From Streptomyces nigra (lineage in GTDB: Bacteria > Actinomycetota > Actinomycetes > Streptomycetales > Streptomycetaceae): 64,000 nt of DNA. Positions within the stretch are counted from its first letter, which is position 1. The number at the start of each line of letters is the position of its first letter. Below, piece by piece: positions 26,021 to 35,323 of the stretch. The notes beneath the pieces were generated by a model. That model was not told where the DNA came from. It made no database searches and saw only the letters and a list, made by a program, of their open reading frames with translations. A program made the translations under genes and the position numbers. The stretch spans positions 7,370,501 through 7,434,500 of the forward strand of contig NZ_CP029043.1 of assembly GCF_003074055.1 (NCBI RefSeq). Reading direction: 5' to 3'.

Positions 26021-26067
26021 CGCTGCTTCGGACTGCCACCCCACCGGCCCGTCCGATCACGTAGAGG

Positions 26068-26913
26068 TCAGGGCCGCTCGTACAGCTGGAGTACGCCGCC
26101 CAGCGAGAAGCAACCGGCGCCCAGGAAGGTGCCCCAGTTGGCGATGTCGGCGTTGACCAGGCTGCCGGTGGCGGGGCGGGTGTAGGCCGCCAGCGCGGAG
26201 ATCATGAACAGGACGGACCCGATCTGGTTCACCGCGACGATCCACCAGCCCAGATCGCGGCGGCGTAGACAGGGGTATGCGCGGTGACAGATCTCCACGA
26301 AGGCCAGATGACCGGAGATCAAGAACAGCAGGCAGCCGATGACGTCCGGCGCCCAGATCAGCCGGTTCACCTGCTGGACACTGAGACCCTGCAGAAAGGA
26401 GGCCAGGAGGTCGACGGCGAACACCAGCGTGCCCGCGAAGAGGACGAGCGCGCTCAGCCAGTCCACCCGGGCCGGTTCGTAGCTCCACCAGCGCCACGAA
26501 CGGGTGAACAGACGCCCCTCGCCTCCGGGTTCGTGGCGCGGGGCGTTGACGACCTGGAGCAGGGAGACATAGCCGCCGGTGTTGAAGAACAGACCACCGG
26601 CGAAGTAGATCGAGGCACAGGTGGTGGCGTCTCCCGAGCCGATCTGGGCGACACCGGCGCCGGCCGCGAAGAGCGCGCCGCCGATGACGAACGCGGTCGC
26701 CGCGATCGTGTTGAGCCTGCGCATCCGGTCGCGTGTGCGGGCGTCGACACCGACCTTCCCGCCGGCCGGTGCTCCGGGCGGACCGGCCGTGATGACGCCC
26801 CGGCGCCGGGCGGGCCTCGACTCCCAGACCGCGGTCCCACCGCTGGGCGGCTGCCATGTGAGCCGGGTCGTGAACGGCCCCGCGCCCTCGGCGTGCTGCT
26901 CGGTCGGTGTCAT
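26068..26913 (-). CDS. Polytopic membrane protein (possibly YrhK-like)
   Basis: A 281-residue protein with a polar N-terminus of about 65 residues and six or seven hydrophobic segments (TIAATAFVIGGALFAAGAGV, WLSALVLFAGTLVFAVDLLA, APDVIGCLLFLISGHLAFVE, IANWGTFLGAGCFSLGGVLQ). The paired short helices with internal GG/LF motifs resemble the YrhK domain. No clear ribosome site precedes the ATG at 26913. The open frame extends to 27105, overlapping the neighbouring gene's end, so the start is uncertain. Confidence 0.6.
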   Translation of the reverse strand: MTPTEQHAEGAGPFTTRLTWQPPSGGTAVWESRPARRRGVITAGPPGAPAGGKVGVDARTRDRMRRLNTIAATAFVIGGALFAAGAGVAQIGSGDATTCASIYFAGGLFFNTGGYVSLLQVVNAPRHEPGGEGRLFTRSWRWWSYEPARVDWLSALVLFAGTLVFAVDLLASFLQGLSVQQVNRLIWAPDVIGCLLFLISGHLAFVEICHRAYPCLRRRDLGWWIVAVNQIGSVLFMISALAAYTRPATGSLVNADIANWGTFLGAGCFSLGGVLQLYERP

Positions 26914-27071
26914 GTGCGTGGAGTGGCGGCGATACGGAACACGGGTCGACTCTGCCAGAGCACCGGCCGCGGAACCGGCATTGCCCGGCGTCCATCCGTA
27001 TGACGCGGCACAGAGCGGTGACGTCGGTCGGGCCGAGTGTGGTCGACGCCGGACCGACCGGCGCGACTCGG

Positions 27072-28238
27072 TCAGGGAATGGATCTCAGCGGCGGTGCCT
27101 GCCACGTCAGCGTGGGCGGCTGGAGGAGGGGCAAGGGCTCGGGTCCGGGGTCTTCGGTGTCGACGACTCCGGCGGCCGAGTGGTCGAAGCCGCTGGGCCA
27201 GCGGGTGCGCTCACTTGCCAGGGCGCCGGTCAGGCGTGCTCCAGCGAGGTCGGCGGTGCTCAGGTCGGTGCCGCGCAAGTCGGCCATACGGAGGTCGGCG
27301 CGGTGGAACACCGCACTGTGGGCGTCGGCCTTGCGGAGGTTCGCCTCCCGCAGGTCGGTCTCGGTGAAGTCGGCGTCACGCAAGTCGGTTCTCACCAGCT
27401 TCGAGGCCCGAAGGTCGGCCAGAACGCATCGAGCCCGGCGGAGGATCGCAGTTGTGAGGTCGGCGTGCCGCAGGTTGACCGAGACCAGCGACGCCTGGGT
27501 CAGATTTGCGCGGTAGAAGCCGGCCGCCTCCATGCAGGCGCGGTCGAAGTTGACCTCGGGGAACCACAGCCCGTCGCAGTCGGCCCGGCGCAAGTCGGTG
27601 ATGCTGAGATTGACCCAGGACTGCTCCCGGTGTTGGCACAGGACACCGAGCGCGGTCAGCGCCACCTGGGCGTCGGCGGAGCGGGTCTCCAGGGGTGCGA
27701 TGTCGTTGATGGGCGCGTCCGCCGCAGCTGATTCCGGCGCGGCGGGTGGCCAGGGCAGGTGCGTGCGCAGGTACGCGGCCTGAATGGAGATGATGGCCTC
27801 CCGGTCGCGGGCGGACTGCTCCGCGATCCGCCACAGCGCGTGCAGTCCGCCGATGCGCACATCCAGCTTGTCGCTGCCGAGTTGGTCGACAGCCCGGCTG
27901 AACCGATCGGTCACGTAACCCTCCTGAGCGGCACGCAACCCGTCCTGACTCACCCGCAGTTGCCGCCAAGTGGCAAACGCGCCGAAGAGCACGACCAGGC
28001 CGCCGACCACCTGCAGCAGCGTCGTACGGACGTCGTTCACCGCCTTCAGCCGATCCTGGGCGGCGACGCTCGCCCCGGCCAGGTCGTGGTCGACCACCAC
28101 TCCCGGCAGTACGACGAACAGCGTGCCCAGCGTGACGAGCCCCGCCCCCGTCAGCAGACCTGCGGCGACACGACGCGTGACCGGCCCCTCATGCCACGCC
28201 TGCCGCCCGTCGTCTGGTTCCCCCGTGTCCATGGGCAT
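27072..28238 (-). CDS. Membrane-anchored pentapeptide-repeat protein
   Basis: A 388-residue protein. Two N-terminal transmembrane helices (RVAAGLLTGAGLVTLGTLFV and LQVVGGLVVLFGAFATWRQL) precede a helical region (RFSRAVDQLGSDKLDVRIGG). A C-terminal run of pentapeptide repeats, A(D/N)LXX, spans about 225-345 (ADLTTA, TDLRDADFTETDLREANLRK, ADLRMADLRGTDLSTADL). The repeats fold into a right-handed quadrilateral helix. The helical motif with the downstream repeats is common in Streptomyces; function unknown. ATG 28238 or 28232. Confidence 0.8.
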   Translation of the reverse strand: MPMDTGEPDDGRQAWHEGPVTRRVAAGLLTGAGLVTLGTLFVVLPGVVVDHDLAGASVAAQDRLKAVNDVRTTLLQVVGGLVVLFGAFATWRQLRVSQDGLRAAQEGYVTDRFSRAVDQLGSDKLDVRIGGLHALWRIAEQSARDREAIISIQAAYLRTHLPWPPAAPESAAADAPINDIAPLETRSADAQVALTALGVLCQHREQSWVNLSITDLRRADCDGLWFPEVNFDRACMEAAGFYRANLTQASLVSVNLRHADLTTAILRRARCVLADLRASKLVRTDLRDADFTETDLREANLRKADAHSAVFHRADLRMADLRGTDLSTADLAGARLTGALASERTRWPSGFDHSAAGVVDTEDPGPEPLPLLQPPTLTWQAPPLRSIP

Positions 28239-28336
28239 GGGAGCCTAGGCGTCGCCCTGAAGACGATCAAGGGTGTTGTGCACGGACCCTGGCCTGCGAA
28301 GGACCGTACACATTCGGTGAGTTGTCCCCGGCCTGG

Positions 28337-29905
28337 TCAGATGACGCGGAAGAGATCGGCTGCCGCGTGCACGTCCGTGAGGTCCTCGATCGAGCGCAGG
28401 TTGTCGCACAGCACGTCCAGGACCGACTCGGCGGCGGTCGCGGGTGGGACGCCGACGGCCGCGCCGAAGACCCGGAAGCCCAGCCGGCGCTTGGTCTCCT
28501 TCCACTGGCGCATCCAAGCCTCGGTGACGTCGCAGTCGTCGTCCGTGATCATCACGATGTCGCCGCGCGAGCGGGCCGCGTCGTCGAACTCCTGCTGCAG
28601 CAACTCGGCCGCCGCGCCGAGCGGTCGCTGGTAGTCGGTGCCGCCCCCGAGGAAGGTCTCGGCGAACTCCAGGACCCGTTCGACAGGGGCGGGTTCGGCG
28701 GCCGGGAACCGGAACACCTGCAGTTTGTCGGCGGCGGAGAACAGAATGCCGACGAAGTCCCTCCGGGCGTGCCGGGCCTGGTCCAGGAGCGCCAGCGCGC
28801 AGGCCTTGGCCCACGCCTCCCGCGTGACGCCCCCGGGGCCCTCCTCGTACATGGAATGCGACGTGTCGACGCAGGCGATGATCGCGCCACGGCCGGAGGA
28901 CTGCTCTCCGCGGCTGTCGTAGAGCATGAGCTCTCCGGCGGCGTAGCGGGCGGCGAAGACGGCACGGAGTGCGGGCAGGCCCAGGTGGGCCAGTTCGGAG
29001 GGGACGATGCGCGAGAGGTCGTCGCCGAGGGTGACGCCGACCAGTTCGCCGCTGGTGTGCTCCACCTTGCGGGCGCGCTCACCGCTCGCCATCTGCCTGA
29101 AGCGGCCGATCAGGTCGGCCCATCGGGCGAGGCGGCTGGTGGCCAGCCGTTCGGCGAGCCGAAGGCGTTCCGCGAACGGCAACCGCTCGGTCTGAGCGGA
29201 GCCCACACCCCAGGCCCGGAGGAGCTCGGCTTCACGCCGTGCGGCGGTGGCGGCCTGCGCCGCCGCGGCGAGGGCGGCGGCCCGTACCCCGGGGGCTGCG
29301 GCGGCCAGGGCTTGCGTGGCACTGTTCATGGCCTGCACGGATGCGGTGCGGGCCGACTCGGCTGCTTCCCGCAGCGCCGGATCCGTGTCGGGGGCCTCGC
29401 CGTCCGACTGCCGTACCGCCTCCGCCAGTTGAGCGGCGGCCCTCTCGTCCTGGAGCTGAGCCCTCCTCGCCTGCTCGGCCTCGTCGGCGCGCTCGAGGAT
29501 GCGGCGCAGCATGGTTGACATGGCGAGTACGGACATGGCGGCTGCGTAGGCGTCACCGGCGGTCGTCCGGCGTAGTTCGGCGAACTCCGGTGGCTCCATG
29601 AGGGAGGTGAGGATGTGGTGGTTGACCAGCCGGGCGGGGTCCACCGTCGCACGGTCGCGCAGCCGTGGCCGGGCCTGGTACGCGGCGAGGAACACGTCGG
29701 TGAGCAGGCCGGTCGCAGCTTCGTGGCGTGCGCTCAGCTCCGCGGCCAGATCACGTAGAGCGGTCGACTGCGCGCGGGTGTCGTGCCATGTGGCCAGGTC
29801 GAAGCGGTCCGCGACCACGGTGGTCGTGTGCCGTGGTGCGGGGATGGCGCTGGGCGGTGTATCGGCCTCCTGAGGCGGGGTGGGGTGTGAGGCGTCGTGG
29901 GTCAC
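28337..29905 (-). CDS. VWA domain protein, ViaA-like partner of a MoxR ATPase
   Basis: A 522-residue protein with a long alanine/glutamate-rich helical N-terminal half, then a von Willebrand A domain. Its MIDAS has IIACVDTSHSMYEEG (DxSxS form DTSHS) with a conserved threonine in GGGTDYQRPL and Asp in VMITDDDCD. The GTG start at 29905 overlaps the stop of the upstream MoxR-type ATPase gene (GTGA), so the pair is translationally coupled. RavA/ViaA-type pairs act as chaperones or metal-loading machines; the client here is unknown. Confidence 0.82.
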   Translation of the reverse strand: MTHDASHPTPPQEADTPPSAIPAPRHTTTVVADRFDLATWHDTRAQSTALRDLAAELSARHEAATGLLTDVFLAAYQARPRLRDRATVDPARLVNHHILTSLMEPPEFAELRRTTAGDAYAAAMSVLAMSTMLRRILERADEAEQARRAQLQDERAAAQLAEAVRQSDGEAPDTDPALREAAESARTASVQAMNSATQALAAAAPGVRAAALAAAAQAATAARREAELLRAWGVGSAQTERLPFAERLRLAERLATSRLARWADLIGRFRQMASGERARKVEHTSGELVGVTLGDDLSRIVPSELAHLGLPALRAVFAARYAAGELMLYDSRGEQSSGRGAIIACVDTSHSMYEEGPGGVTREAWAKACALALLDQARHARRDFVGILFSAADKLQVFRFPAAEPAPVERVLEFAETFLGGGTDYQRPLGAAAELLQQEFDDAARSRGDIVMITDDDCDVTEAWMRQWKETKRRLGFRVFGAAVGVPPATAAESVLDVLCDNLRSIEDLTDVHAAADLFRVI

Positions 29906-31104
29906 GGCTGGGCGTCCACCATGCTCGTGTCCAGGCCGAGAGCCTCGGTGAGCACGCGGGCGCGTACGGCGCGCTGGCGCAGGGTGACGCGGTCGATGGT
30001 GGTCGTGGAGCGACCGGCGCCCGCGGCTTCCGACCGCAGTTGCTCCAGGCGTCTGCCCGCCGTCGCGAGCTTGTTGTGGGCGTTCTTGATGACCCAGTCG
30101 CTCAGCGCCTCCCGGGACCGGCCGGCCATGGCGTCGAGCTGGGTCTCCAGTTCGTCGAGGGTGTCGGCCAGGTCGAGCGCCTCCTTGGCGTCCGGATTCA
30201 CCAGGTGGAGCACCTCGCGCTCGACGACGGGACGTTCGGCCGGGGAGTTCCACAGGACATGGGTCAGGATCGACAGGTCGGTCTCGGTGACCTCCGTACG
30301 GCCGTCGAGGTGGGCGGACGCCTGGAGGAGGCCGACCGCCTGCCGCCAGCGCCGGTCGGAGGCGATGAGTTCCTTGCGGCGCAGGGCGGCCCGCAGGGTG
30401 CAGATGGCGTCGACCATGGCGTCCGGGACCTCGACCGCCGGGACCGACTTCGTCACGGCCTCCTGCAGCTCGCTCAAGTGGATCGTGGTCGGCGTGGACG
30501 CCGGTGCCGGGGCGCGGACGGCGGAACGAACCAGGGCGGCGAAGTTCGAGGGGTCGGTCAGATAGCCGATCTCGATCCGGACCAGCAGACGGTCGTAGAC
30601 GGCGGCCGAGTCGTCCGCGTCGGGCAGTTCGTTGCTCGCGGTGATGGCGCCGATCAGAGGGCACCGGATGGGTTCGCCGCCGTTCTCCGGGTGGTAGATC
30701 CGCTCGTTGAGGTAGCCCAGCGTCTCGTTGAGCGCCGCCGTCGAGCACTTGAATATCTCGTCCATGAACGCCACATGGGCGGTGGTGGCGCGCCCCTCGT
30801 AGACCTGGCGGTACTCGCCCCGGGCCAGGGCACCGACGTCGATGGGGCCGAACATCCGGGTGGGAGAAGTGAACTTCGACAGAAGGATCTCCCAGTAGGA
30901 GGCTCCTTCGACCCTGGAGGTGAGGTCCCGGGCCAGCTCGGACTTGGCCGTGCCGGGCGGGCCGAGCATCAAGGAGTGCTGCCCGGCGAGCAAGGTCACG
31001 ACCAAGGTGCGTACCACGTCGTCCCGCTCGTAGAAGCGCTCCGACAGCTCACTGACGATCGTCCGCAGCTTCCCGGCGGTGGTCTGTGCGTCGGGTTCAC
31101 TCAT
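29902..31104 (-). CDS. MoxR/RavA-family AAA+ ATPase
   Basis: A 400-residue AAA+ protein. Walker A is GPPGTAKS (48-55), Walker B HVAFMDEIFK (Asp115, Glu116), and sensor 1 is GAITASNELPDADD, followed by the arginine finger region AAVYDRLLVRIEIGYL. The C-terminal part has helical LDELETQLDAMAGRSREALS. GPPGTAKSELAR is characteristic of RavA-type MoxR proteins. It is first in a two-gene operon with the VWA gene (4-base overlap). GGGAAGAAG lies ahead of the ATG at 31104. Likely a remodelling ATPase for metalloprotein or complex assembly. Confidence 0.85.
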   Translation of the reverse strand: MSEPDAQTTAGKLRTIVSELSERFYERDDVVRTLVVTLLAGQHSLMLGPPGTAKSELARDLTSRVEGASYWEILLSKFTSPTRMFGPIDVGALARGEYRQVYEGRATTAHVAFMDEIFKCSTAALNETLGYLNERIYHPENGGEPIRCPLIGAITASNELPDADDSAAVYDRLLVRIEIGYLTDPSNFAALVRSAVRAPAPASTPTTIHLSELQEAVTKSVPAVEVPDAMVDAICTLRAALRRKELIASDRRWRQAVGLLQASAHLDGRTEVTETDLSILTHVLWNSPAERPVVEREVLHLVNPDAKEALDLADTLDELETQLDAMAGRSREALSDWVIKNAHNKLATAGRRLEQLRSEAAGAGRSTTTIDRVTLRQRAVRARVLTEALGLDTSMVDAQP

Positions 31105-31188
31105 ACGTCTTCTTCCCGGCTCCCTGCTCGCGTTGCCCTCCCCTGACGGCACGCATCCGGTGCGCGACCGTCGGTACGGTGCCCCAGG

Positions 31189-31515
31189 CTACTTCTTGGC
31201 GTCGGACGCCCCGCCGGGGTCCGACGCCATGCCCTCGGCCCTCACAAGGCCGTTGTCCTTCACGAAGCGCACGAACTCCTCGACAAGACGCCGGGACGCC
31301 GCCCGCACCGCGCTCCGGGTCATGACTCCGACATGCGGGGACAGCGTGCAGTGCGGGTTGTCGGCGAGCGCGGACGAGAAGCGCGCCCCCTCGGACTCGA
31401 AGACGTCGACCGCGGCCCGCGAAGGCCCGTGGTCAGGATCCCGCAGCGCCCGGTCGAGGGCTTCCTCGTGTACGACACTGGCACGCGCGGTGTCGATCAG
31501 CACCCCGCCGCCGCG
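31189..31515 (-). pseudogene. C-terminal fragment of a D-2-hydroxyacid dehydrogenase
   Basis: Roughly 105 codons match the end of the NAD-binding domain of the D-isomer 2-hydroxyacid dehydrogenase family: GGGVLIDTARASVVHEEALD, AAVDVFESEGARFSSALADN, then PHCTLSPHVGVMTRSAVRAA with the catalytic-type His. The N-terminal two-thirds, including the dinucleotide GxGxxG loop, is missing. Upstream in this frame is unrelated arginine/alanine-rich sequence. It is a truncated remnant. Confidence 0.65.
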
Positions 31516-31668
31516 CGAACGAACGTGTCCGACCCGGCAGCCGCACGCCCGACCAGGACGAGGCGCCGCCGCAGGCCCTCCGCCGTCGCGCGCTCGAGCA
31601 CATGCCGGGTGAGCGCAGAGCACGGCCGGACAGCTGGGGAGCTGCGAGACCTGGATCACACCGGGTCG

Positions 31669-31695
31669 TGTCACAGGCGTCAGAGCTGTCTCGTC
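31669..31695 (+). promoter_or_regulatory. ECF41-type promoter
   Basis: TGTCACA at 31669-31675 and CGTC at 31692-31695, separated by exactly 16 bases. This equals the consensus I recall for ECF41 sigma factors (TGTCACA-N16-CGTC). It lies 43 bases ahead of the decarboxylase-like gene and upstream of an ECF41 sigma gene, so the pair is predicted to be autoregulated. Confidence 0.75.
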
Positions 31696-31737
31696 TCGGG
31701 GGATGTAGGCACCCCGACGACCCAGGAGGATCAGACG

Positions 31738-32211
31738 ATGGACGCGCGACTGAACTACTTCGACACCCCGACCGCCGGCAAGGCGCTCAAGCACTTCATG
31801 GCGGTCGGCCGGGAACTGAAGGAATCGCCGCTCCCGGCCACCACACAGGAACTGGTGGCGCTGCGCGTGAGCCAGATCAACGGGTGCGCGGTGTGCATCG
31901 ACATGCACACCAAGGACGCCGCAGCGGCCGGTGAGAGTCAGGTACGGCTGCACCTGGTCGCGGCCTGGCGTGAGGCTACGGTCTTCACGGAGGCCGAGCG
32001 TGCCGCGCTGGAGCTGGCCGAGCAGGGGACCAGGGTCGCGGACGCGGCCACCGGGGTCAGCGACGAGGTCTGGGCGCGTGCCGCCAAGCACTACGACGAG
32101 GACCAGCTCGCCGCCCTCGTACTGCTGATCTCGTTCATGAACACGGCCAACCGGCTCAACATCATCGCCCAGCAGCCGGCCGGCGACTACCAGGTGGGCC
32201 AGTACCACTGA
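31738..32211 (+). CDS. Carboxymuconolactone decarboxylase (AhpD-like) family protein
   Basis: A 157-residue helical protein with the AhpD/CMD signature: TTQELVALRVSQINGCAVCI, then DMHTKDAAAAGES. The CxxC (Cys-Ala-Val-Cys) and following histidine can form the peroxidase-type redox site. It ends with ALVLLISFMNTANRLNIIAQ. An ideal AGGAGG precedes the ATG at 31738. It lies 61 bases upstream of an ECF41 sigma factor gene, and CMD proteins are one of the three classes habitually linked to ECF41 sigmas. It is likely a member of that sigma factor's regulon in redox stress. Confidence 0.9.
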   Translation: MDARLNYFDTPTAGKALKHFMAVGRELKESPLPATTQELVALRVSQINGCAVCIDMHTKDAAAAGESQVRLHLVAAWREATVFTEAERAALELAEQGTRVADAATGVSDEVWARAAKHYDEDQLAALVLLISFMNTANRLNIIAQQPAGDYQVGQYH

Positions 32212-32272
32212 AGCGAGTACCACCGAACCGAGCAGATCCGGGCGGCCGGCAGACCGTAGAGGAGAAACAGAC

Positions 32273-33196
32273 GTGGGCAAGGTCGAGGAGTTCGAGGAGC
32301 TGCGACCGCTGCTGTTCTCGATCGCGTACCGGATCCTGGGCAGCGTGAGCGAGGCGGAGGACGCGGTGCAGGAGACATGGCTGCGCTACGACGCCTCGAC
32401 CACGCTTCCCGTGTCGGCCAAGGCGTTCCTGTCCGCCACGGTGACCCGGATCGCGATCGACGTACTGCGCTCCGCACGGGTGCGGCGCGAGGAGTACGTC
32501 GGCCCGTGGCTGCCCGAGCCGCTGATGAACGACCCGTACGAGGACCCGGCGCGCGCGGCCGAGCTGGCCGACTCGGTGTCGATGGCGGCGCTGCTGCTCC
32601 TGGAGCGGCTCAGTCCGCTGGAGCGGTCGGTGTTCGTGCTGCGCGAGGTCTTCGCGTTCGGCTTCGACGAGATCGCCGCCGCGGTGGGGCGTTCCGAGGC
32701 GGCCTGCCGGCAACTGCTCGTACGGGCGCGCCGGCACATGCACGACGGGCGGCCCCGTTTCGAAGCGGATCGCAGACAGCGGCAGGAGCTGGCGCGACGG
32801 TTCTTCGAGGCGCTGGCGGACGGCGACGTGGACGGGCTGAGGAGTCTGCTGGCCGCCGACGTCCAGCTCGTCGGGGACGGCGGGGGCAAGGCGCCGCAGC
32901 TCGCCAGGGCCGTCGCCGGCGCGGAGAGCGTGGCCAGGCTGCTGGCCGCCGTCTACCCGCTCATGGTCCAGGTCGACATCACCTGCGAACCGCACGACAT
33001 CAACGGCCAGCCCGGCGCGCTGTTCCGAGACCGCGACGGCAAGATCCTCCACATCGTCGTCCTCGACGTCCTCGACGGACAGATCCAGACGATCCGCTCG
33101 GTCATCAACCCTGACAAGCTCGGCCACCTCGGCCCGGTCGCCGACGTCTGGGCCGTCGACCAGGAGGTGCGGCAGGCCCGCAGGCGGAGCCGGTGA
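32273..33196 (+). CDS. ECF41-type sigma factor (SigJ-like)
   Basis: A 307-residue sigma factor, longer than usual for ECFs. Sigma2 has LFSIAYRILGSVSEAEDAVQ, ETWLRY; sigma4 has LLLERLSPLERSVFVLREVF, EIAAAVGRSEAACRQLLVRA. Between them is WLPEP in YVGPWLPEPL. The C-terminal SnoaL-like extension has DGGGK and NPDKL, the signature motifs of ECF41 factors, whose C-terminal tail replaces an anti-sigma factor in controlling activity. It probably transcribes its own operon through the promoter at 31669. Confidence 0.9.
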   Translation: MGKVEEFEELRPLLFSIAYRILGSVSEAEDAVQETWLRYDASTTLPVSAKAFLSATVTRIAIDVLRSARVRREEYVGPWLPEPLMNDPYEDPARAAELADSVSMAALLLLERLSPLERSVFVLREVFAFGFDEIAAAVGRSEAACRQLLVRARRHMHDGRPRFEADRRQRQELARRFFEALADGDVDGLRSLLAADVQLVGDGGGKAPQLARAVAGAESVARLLAAVYPLMVQVDITCEPHDINGQPGALFRDRDGKILHIVVLDVLDGQIQTIRSVINPDKLGHLGPVADVWAVDQEVRQARRRSR

Positions 33197-33211
33197 TCTT
33201 CTCAGCAAGGC

Positions 33212-34649
33212 TCACGAGACGTCCGGCCGTGTCATCAGGGGCGACCGCAGGTGCAGCTCCAGGCAGGGCCCGGTCAGGGGCACCGTGCTCCAGACGGCGG
33301 TCGCCGTCCCCGCGCCCCCGTCCACCACCAGCCGGACGTGATGCGGGGTGGTGATGAGGACGAGGTCGGCGACGAAGGCACTGCCCTGCCAGGCGCCGGA
33401 CGCCACGACAGGGCGGCCGAGCGGGCTGCTCTCGCGCCAGTCGCCGGAACCGACCTCGGCGTCGAAGAGTGACCCGAAGCGTACGAGCCATCCGCCGTCG
33501 GCGCTGTCGACGGTCACCGTCGTTCCGTCGGGCAGCGCCGAGTCCTCGGCGGAGGCGTCGAGTACGGCGCTGACCGAACCACCGGGACCGGGACCGGCCG
33601 ACGAACCCGGCACCGGCGGCAAGGCCAGCTGCCGCAGCCGGGCCGCGAGGAGTTCGTCGTCCTCGGCGCTTCCCGGCCGGTCCAGGCCGGGCAGCAGGCA
33701 CTCCCACAGGGCGTCGAACACCGTCTGTGACTCGCCCTGGGCGGTCACGGCGACCACGAGATCACGCGACGGCACCACCACACACTGCTGCCCGAAGGCG
33801 CCGTGCCCGTGGTAGCCGTGCCGCGATATCCAGAACTGGTAGCCGTAGCCGCAGGAGAAGTCGGCGTCGGCGGTCCCGTCCTGGAACGGCTCGCACTCGA
33901 TGTGCCGTCTTGTCGCGAGCTCCACCCACTCGTGTGGGACGAGCTGCCGGCCGCCCCACACGCCTCCGCGCAGGAGCAGTTCACCGAACGCGGCGATGGC
34001 CTCCGTCGTGAGGTGCAGACCGTGGAAGCCGAAGACGGCACCGCTGTTCACCCGGTCCCATTCGGCGTGGTCGACGCCCATCGGCTTGAAGAGGCGGTCG
34101 TCGAGGAAGTCGTCGAGGGTGCGGCCCGTGACCCGTTCCACCATGCGGGCCAGGAGGAAGGTGGTGGAGTTGTCGTAGATGTGCCGCGTGCCCTCCGGCG
34201 CGGCGAACGGCAGGCTCAGGAAGCCCTTCACCAGGTCATCGGGTTCGCGCTCCCAGGCGTCGGCGAGGCTGTCCACGGGGTGGCCGGCCGTCATCGACAG
34301 CAGATTGGTGGACGGTGATCCGGCTCGCCTGCGCCGAGAGGTCGTCCGGGACGTGATCGGGCAGTACGTCCACCACCCGACCGTCCAGGGAGAGCAACCC
34401 GTCGGAGACCGCCAGGCCCACGGCGACCGACGTGAACGACTTCGTCAACGAGTAGAGCAGGTGGGGCCGTTCAGCAGAGTACGGCGCCCACCAGCCCTCG
34501 GCGACGACGTGACCGTGGCGCACCACCATGAGGGAATGACACTCGATCGATGCCGCCTCCAGCCGGTCCAGCAGGGCGGCGATCGCACGGGACGACACCC
34601 CGGAGGCGGCCGGTGTCGAGCGCGGCAACAGGGCACGCTGGGAAGCCAT
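33212..34649 (-). pseudogene. Class C beta-lactamase-like serine hydrolase, frameshifted
   Basis: Two overlapping frames together make one family member. The first (34649 down to about 34310) has the catalytic SLTK in LLYSLTKSFTSVAVGLAVSD. The second (from about 34294 to 33212) has YDNSTTFLLARMVERVTGRT (the YxN motif), GYGYQFWISRHGYHGHGAFG (the HxG triad) and a long beta-rich C-terminus. The frame changes near 34305: GTCCACCAATCTG would need to be GTCCACAATCTG. The full span is 1438 bases (3n+1), so one inserted base explains the break. Intact length would be 478 residues. Either a real pseudogene or a sequence error. Confidence 0.75.
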
Positions 34650-34716
34650 TCGCGCACCTTAGACAGATGCTGTCACCGCGCCCAAGCGAATATCTCAACG
34701 CATGTCCTCGGCGCCC

Positions 34717-35200
34717 TCACATGTCCCTGGCACCCGCCCTGATCGTCTCGCGGATGCGGGGGCACGTACCGCAGCGACGGATGTTGCGGATGCCGTCCAG
34801 GTCGGCCTCGGTGATCTCGCGGCCCTCCTCCGCGACGCGCCGGACCAGCGCGACGGCGGCCATGATCTGCCCGGCTGGCAGTAGCCGCTCTGATCTCCGC
34901 CCGGTCGGACCGTACGTCGGCGATCGCGCAGTTGGTCTCTCCAGCACGCTGTTGCTGCGGAGGCGGACGGTGAAGGAGGCCTCCACGGTCGGCGTGAGCG
35001 GCGGCAGCCCCCTGGACGGCTCGGCGGCACGCAGTTCCTTCAGCACGGAGGCGTCGGGCTTGCCCTCGGCCGTCCCCGGTTTCCAGGCGACCCGCAGGGT
35101 CCGGACGGCGTCGATGTGCACCGGCCGAAGGTCCGCGCGCGCCCGGATGGGTGGGCCTGCGGCGGAGGACATCGCCCGACTGCATGCGGAGACGATCGAG
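34717..35200 (-). pseudogene. Scrambled remnant of a molybdenum hydroxylase (IorB and IorA pieces)
   Basis: Coding strand first shows a piece like the isoquinoline 1-oxidoreductase beta subunit (VHIDAVRTLRVAWKPGTAEG, KPDASVLKELRAAEPS, VEASFTVRLRSNSVLERPTA). A frame change gives IADVRSDRAEI. Then comes the C-terminus of the [2Fe-2S] alpha subunit (PAGQIMAAVALVRRVAEEGR, EITEADLDGIRNIRRCGTCP). In intact operons the iron-sulfur subunit comes first, so the order is reversed here and most of both genes is gone. A deletion or rearrangement scar. Confidence 0.65.
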
Positions 35201-35323
35201 TCGGTGTACACCTCGGGCGTGTCTGGGACCAAGGTCGTGCGGGCTGCGCCTCACCAACTGGACGGTCGCCACCGTCCGTGATATCCGCTGGTCAGCGACC
35301 TGGATGCCTGCGATGATCGCTCC

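Noticed and set aside
31500..31620. Minus-strand stretch LTRHVLERATAEGLRRRLVL as another gene remnant
   Set aside because: Looks coding but is too short and matches no family I can name with confidence.
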